Assembly (NCBI GenBank): GCA_043764015.1
Contig: JAYUKY010000074.1
Coordinates: 1 to 40,796 of the forward strand
DNA from: JANYGM01 sp043764015
GTDB taxonomy: Bacteria > Bacteroidota > Bacteroidia > Cytophagales > Thermonemataceae
Reading direction: 5' to 3'
DNA length: 40,796 nucleotides
Shown here: one piece after another, positions 39,788-40,796 of the stretch
Position numbering within the stretch: position 1 is the stretch's first letter
Layout: every line of letters begins with the position of its first letter
Notes under the pieces: model-generated
The model's input: only the letters and a program-made list of their open reading frames with translations
Database searches by the model: none
What the model was told of the DNA's origin: nothing
Position numbers and translations under genes: made by a program

Positions 39788-40324
39788 ATGAAAAAGATAA
39801 TTTTGATTTTTACATTGATGCTGGTTGTTTTGGTGGGGTGTAAGAAAAATAATGAGTTCTTAGATTTATTTGGAAAGAATTGGTGGGGACAAGCAACTGC
39901 AGAGATAAATGGAAAACAATGGAGCGCAACTGGTTGTAATGGTTTCGCAAAGGGAGATATTATATCTCTGGGCTTCAGCGAAGTAAATAAGCAACAAATA
40001 CTTAATGATTTTACTATTCTTAGCTTGCCATTAAAATTAGGCAAACAGTTTGTTCCTAAAAAATCAATAAGTTATGATTTACGAGTAGATGGTGATAATG
40101 ATTTATTATGTGCTATTTATGATAACCTTCATGATGCTGATTCTTTGCAAAACTGGGTAGAAATCACAGAATATAACCCTCAGACCAAAGAAATAAAAGG
40201 GAAATTTAGTTGTAATATGCTCATAGACCCAAAAGGAGGTAATGCAGGCGTAAAATGCAATCCCTCAGACCCTGATGTACTTCGTATCAGAAATGGCGTT
40301 TTTCATACAAAAATTGTTGATTGA
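39788..40324 (+). CDS. Lipoprotein, DUF6252-like
   Basis: A 178-residue lipoprotein. MKKIILIFTLMLVVLVGC carries the lipobox LVGC with C18. The mature part NWWGQATAEINGKQWSATGC with beta-rich continuation resembles DUF6252-type Bacteroidota lipoproteins (INGKxW) of unknown function. Four further Cys residues (C50, and in LCAIYD, FSCNML and VKCNPS) may form disulfides. It lies 12 bp after the T9SS protease, hence the same transcript, and may protect, anchor or assist it. A strong terminator follows. Confidence 0.75.
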   Translation: MKKIILIFTLMLVVLVGCKKNNEFLDLFGKNWWGQATAEINGKQWSATGCNGFAKGDIISLGFSEVNKQQILNDFTILSLPLKLGKQFVPKKSISYDLRVDGDNDLLCAIYDNLHDADSLQNWVEITEYNPQTKEIKGKFSCNMLIDPKGGNAGVKCNPSDPDVLRIRNGVFHTKIVD

Positions 40325-40340
40325 TAAGAATAAAACACAC

Positions 40341-40369
40341 AAAAGCCACTCAAATTTGAGTGGCTTTTT
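40341..40369 (+). terminator. Intrinsic terminator after the lipoprotein
   Basis: AAAAGCCACTCAAA pairs with TTTGAGTGGCTTTT with no loop bases in between, ending in TTTTT. The core GCCACT resembles that of the terminator at 750-785. Confidence 0.85.
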
Positions 40370-40382
40370 GTAGATATTTTGC

Positions 40383-40390
40383 TATATTTG
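40383..40390 (+). promoter_or_regulatory. Putative -7 box of the Fic fragment
   Basis: TATATTTG followed by CTAC, 27 bp before the ATG at 40417, fits the phylum's pattern. No TTG lies at the normal -33 distance. It suggests that the 5' end of the Fic gene is intact. Confidence 0.5.
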
Positions 40391-40416
40391 CTACAAATTA
40401 GACAAAATATAGTTAA

Positions 40417-40734
40417 ATGAACATCAAGAAGATAGAAAATCTTATTACTTTGTACCAAAAGTATGCTGGTGGCGTTGTTGATTATCAAAAATATACTTAT
40501 TATGCCATTACACATCATTCTACGGCTATTGAGGGAAGTACATTAAGTGCCTCACAAGTAATAAATTTGTTGGAATATGACAAACCTGTACCTAATAAGC
40601 CTTTTTCAGAACATCAAATGGTTATAGACCACTTTAAAGCAATGCAATTTTTAGATGAATATTTACGAGAAAAAACAACAGAAAAATTTATTTTAAGTAT
40701 TAGACGTCCTGCGAAAGTCGGACAAGTGTATTAA
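40417..40734 (+). pseudogene. Fic family protein, N-terminal fragment
   Basis: The 105 residues match the N-terminus of class II Fic proteins, which transfer AMP to target proteins. HHSTAIEGSTLSASQV contains the inhibitory helix motif S/T-x3-E-G/N (STAIEG), and the following DKPVPNKPFSEHQMVIDHFK and AMQFLDEYLREKTTEKF are typical of the helical region before the catalytic core. The catalytic HPFx(D/E)GNGR motif is absent, since the frame diverges after EKFIL to SIRRPAKVGQVY and stops at 40732-40734, exactly where a GC-rich palindrome starts. The gene is probably truncated by that insertion or by a linked rearrangement; the rest may lie beyond the window. Confidence 0.65.
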
Positions 40735-40764
40735 AGTCCCTTTCCCAGCAGGGGAAAGGGACTT
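40734..40764. repeat. GC-rich palindrome at the end of the Fic fragment
   Basis: AAGTCCCTTTCCC (40734-40746) pairs perfectly with GGGAAAGGGACTT (40752-40764), followed by AGGGATTGGGG. It overlaps the last base of the stop codon of the Fic frame. Style and GC content recall the elements at 32663 and 34206. Confidence 0.75.
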
Positions 40765-40796
40765 AGGGATTGGGGTTTTAGTCTGAATTGTGTTGA

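Noticed and set aside
1..40796. tRNA, rRNA or other structured RNA genes
   Set aside because: I found no cloverleaf, CCA end or conserved rRNA string on either strand by eye; a covariance-model search would be decisive.

Overview
The window is AT-rich chromosomal DNA of a Bacteroidota bacterium, most likely a Cytophagales-like gliding or marine lineage. This rests on several signs. Promoters follow the TAnnTTTG (-7) plus TTG (-33) pattern, and Shine-Dalgarno sites are absent. There is a type IX secretion C-terminal sorting domain on a metalloprotease, a two-component-propeller LytS-type kinase paired with a LytTR regulator, and DUF4476, DUF983 and DUF6452/DUF6048-like proteins. No rRNA, tRNA, CRISPR array, prophage or transposase gene was seen.

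Layout. 1-730: a 5'-broken leucine-rich-repeat gene. 809-5153: elongation factor G (reverse), a secreted M23/LysM peptidase, and a small CxxC membrane protein overlapping a DUF983 protein. 5225-10470: an unknown lipoprotein, a three-copy DUF4476 protein, a TetR regulator with a four-helix membrane protein, two small membrane proteins, and the glycosyltransferase MtgA. 10556-13552: dihydrolipoamide dehydrogenase, a membrane protein and a NUDIX hydrolase. 13581-19195: the repair genes uvrB and mutS, with a 21-bp tandem array in front of uvrB. 19530-32570: a secreted coiled-coil protein, then a reverse-strand island of nine small exported proteins (ankyrin, lipocalin-like and two paralogue pairs). 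This is followed by a forward LytS-type propeller kinase and LytTR response regulator, then a secreted WD40 protein and a solitary HTH protein. 32757-40324: Bcp peroxiredoxin, an ArnT/PMT-like glycosyltransferase carrying an in-frame palindromic insert, a DUF6452/DUF6048-like pair, GAPDH, a T9SS metalloprotease and a lipoprotein. 40417-40796: a Fic N-terminal fragment that ends at another GC-rich palindrome.

The most interesting candidate system lies at about 20.3-32.6 kb. Two exported-protein promoters sit in a duplicated segment of about 102 bp (92% identical, ungapped). Each copy carries two TTTGGTAAAG-like motifs spaced exactly 21 bp, just upstream of a TACATTTG -7 box with no recognisable -33 element. 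A LytTR regulator is encoded next door. Its kinase gene has its own 21-bp-spaced direct repeat and an inverted repeat built on TTTGGTA. Together these suggest a sensor-kinase/LytTR regulon controlling a neighbouring set of undescribed secreted proteins. That is inference from sequence layout only.

The window is also rich in small non-coding repeats. These include short-period repeats lying flush with start or stop codons, several palindromic families (one inserted in frame in a coding region), and a 111-bp tandem duplication.
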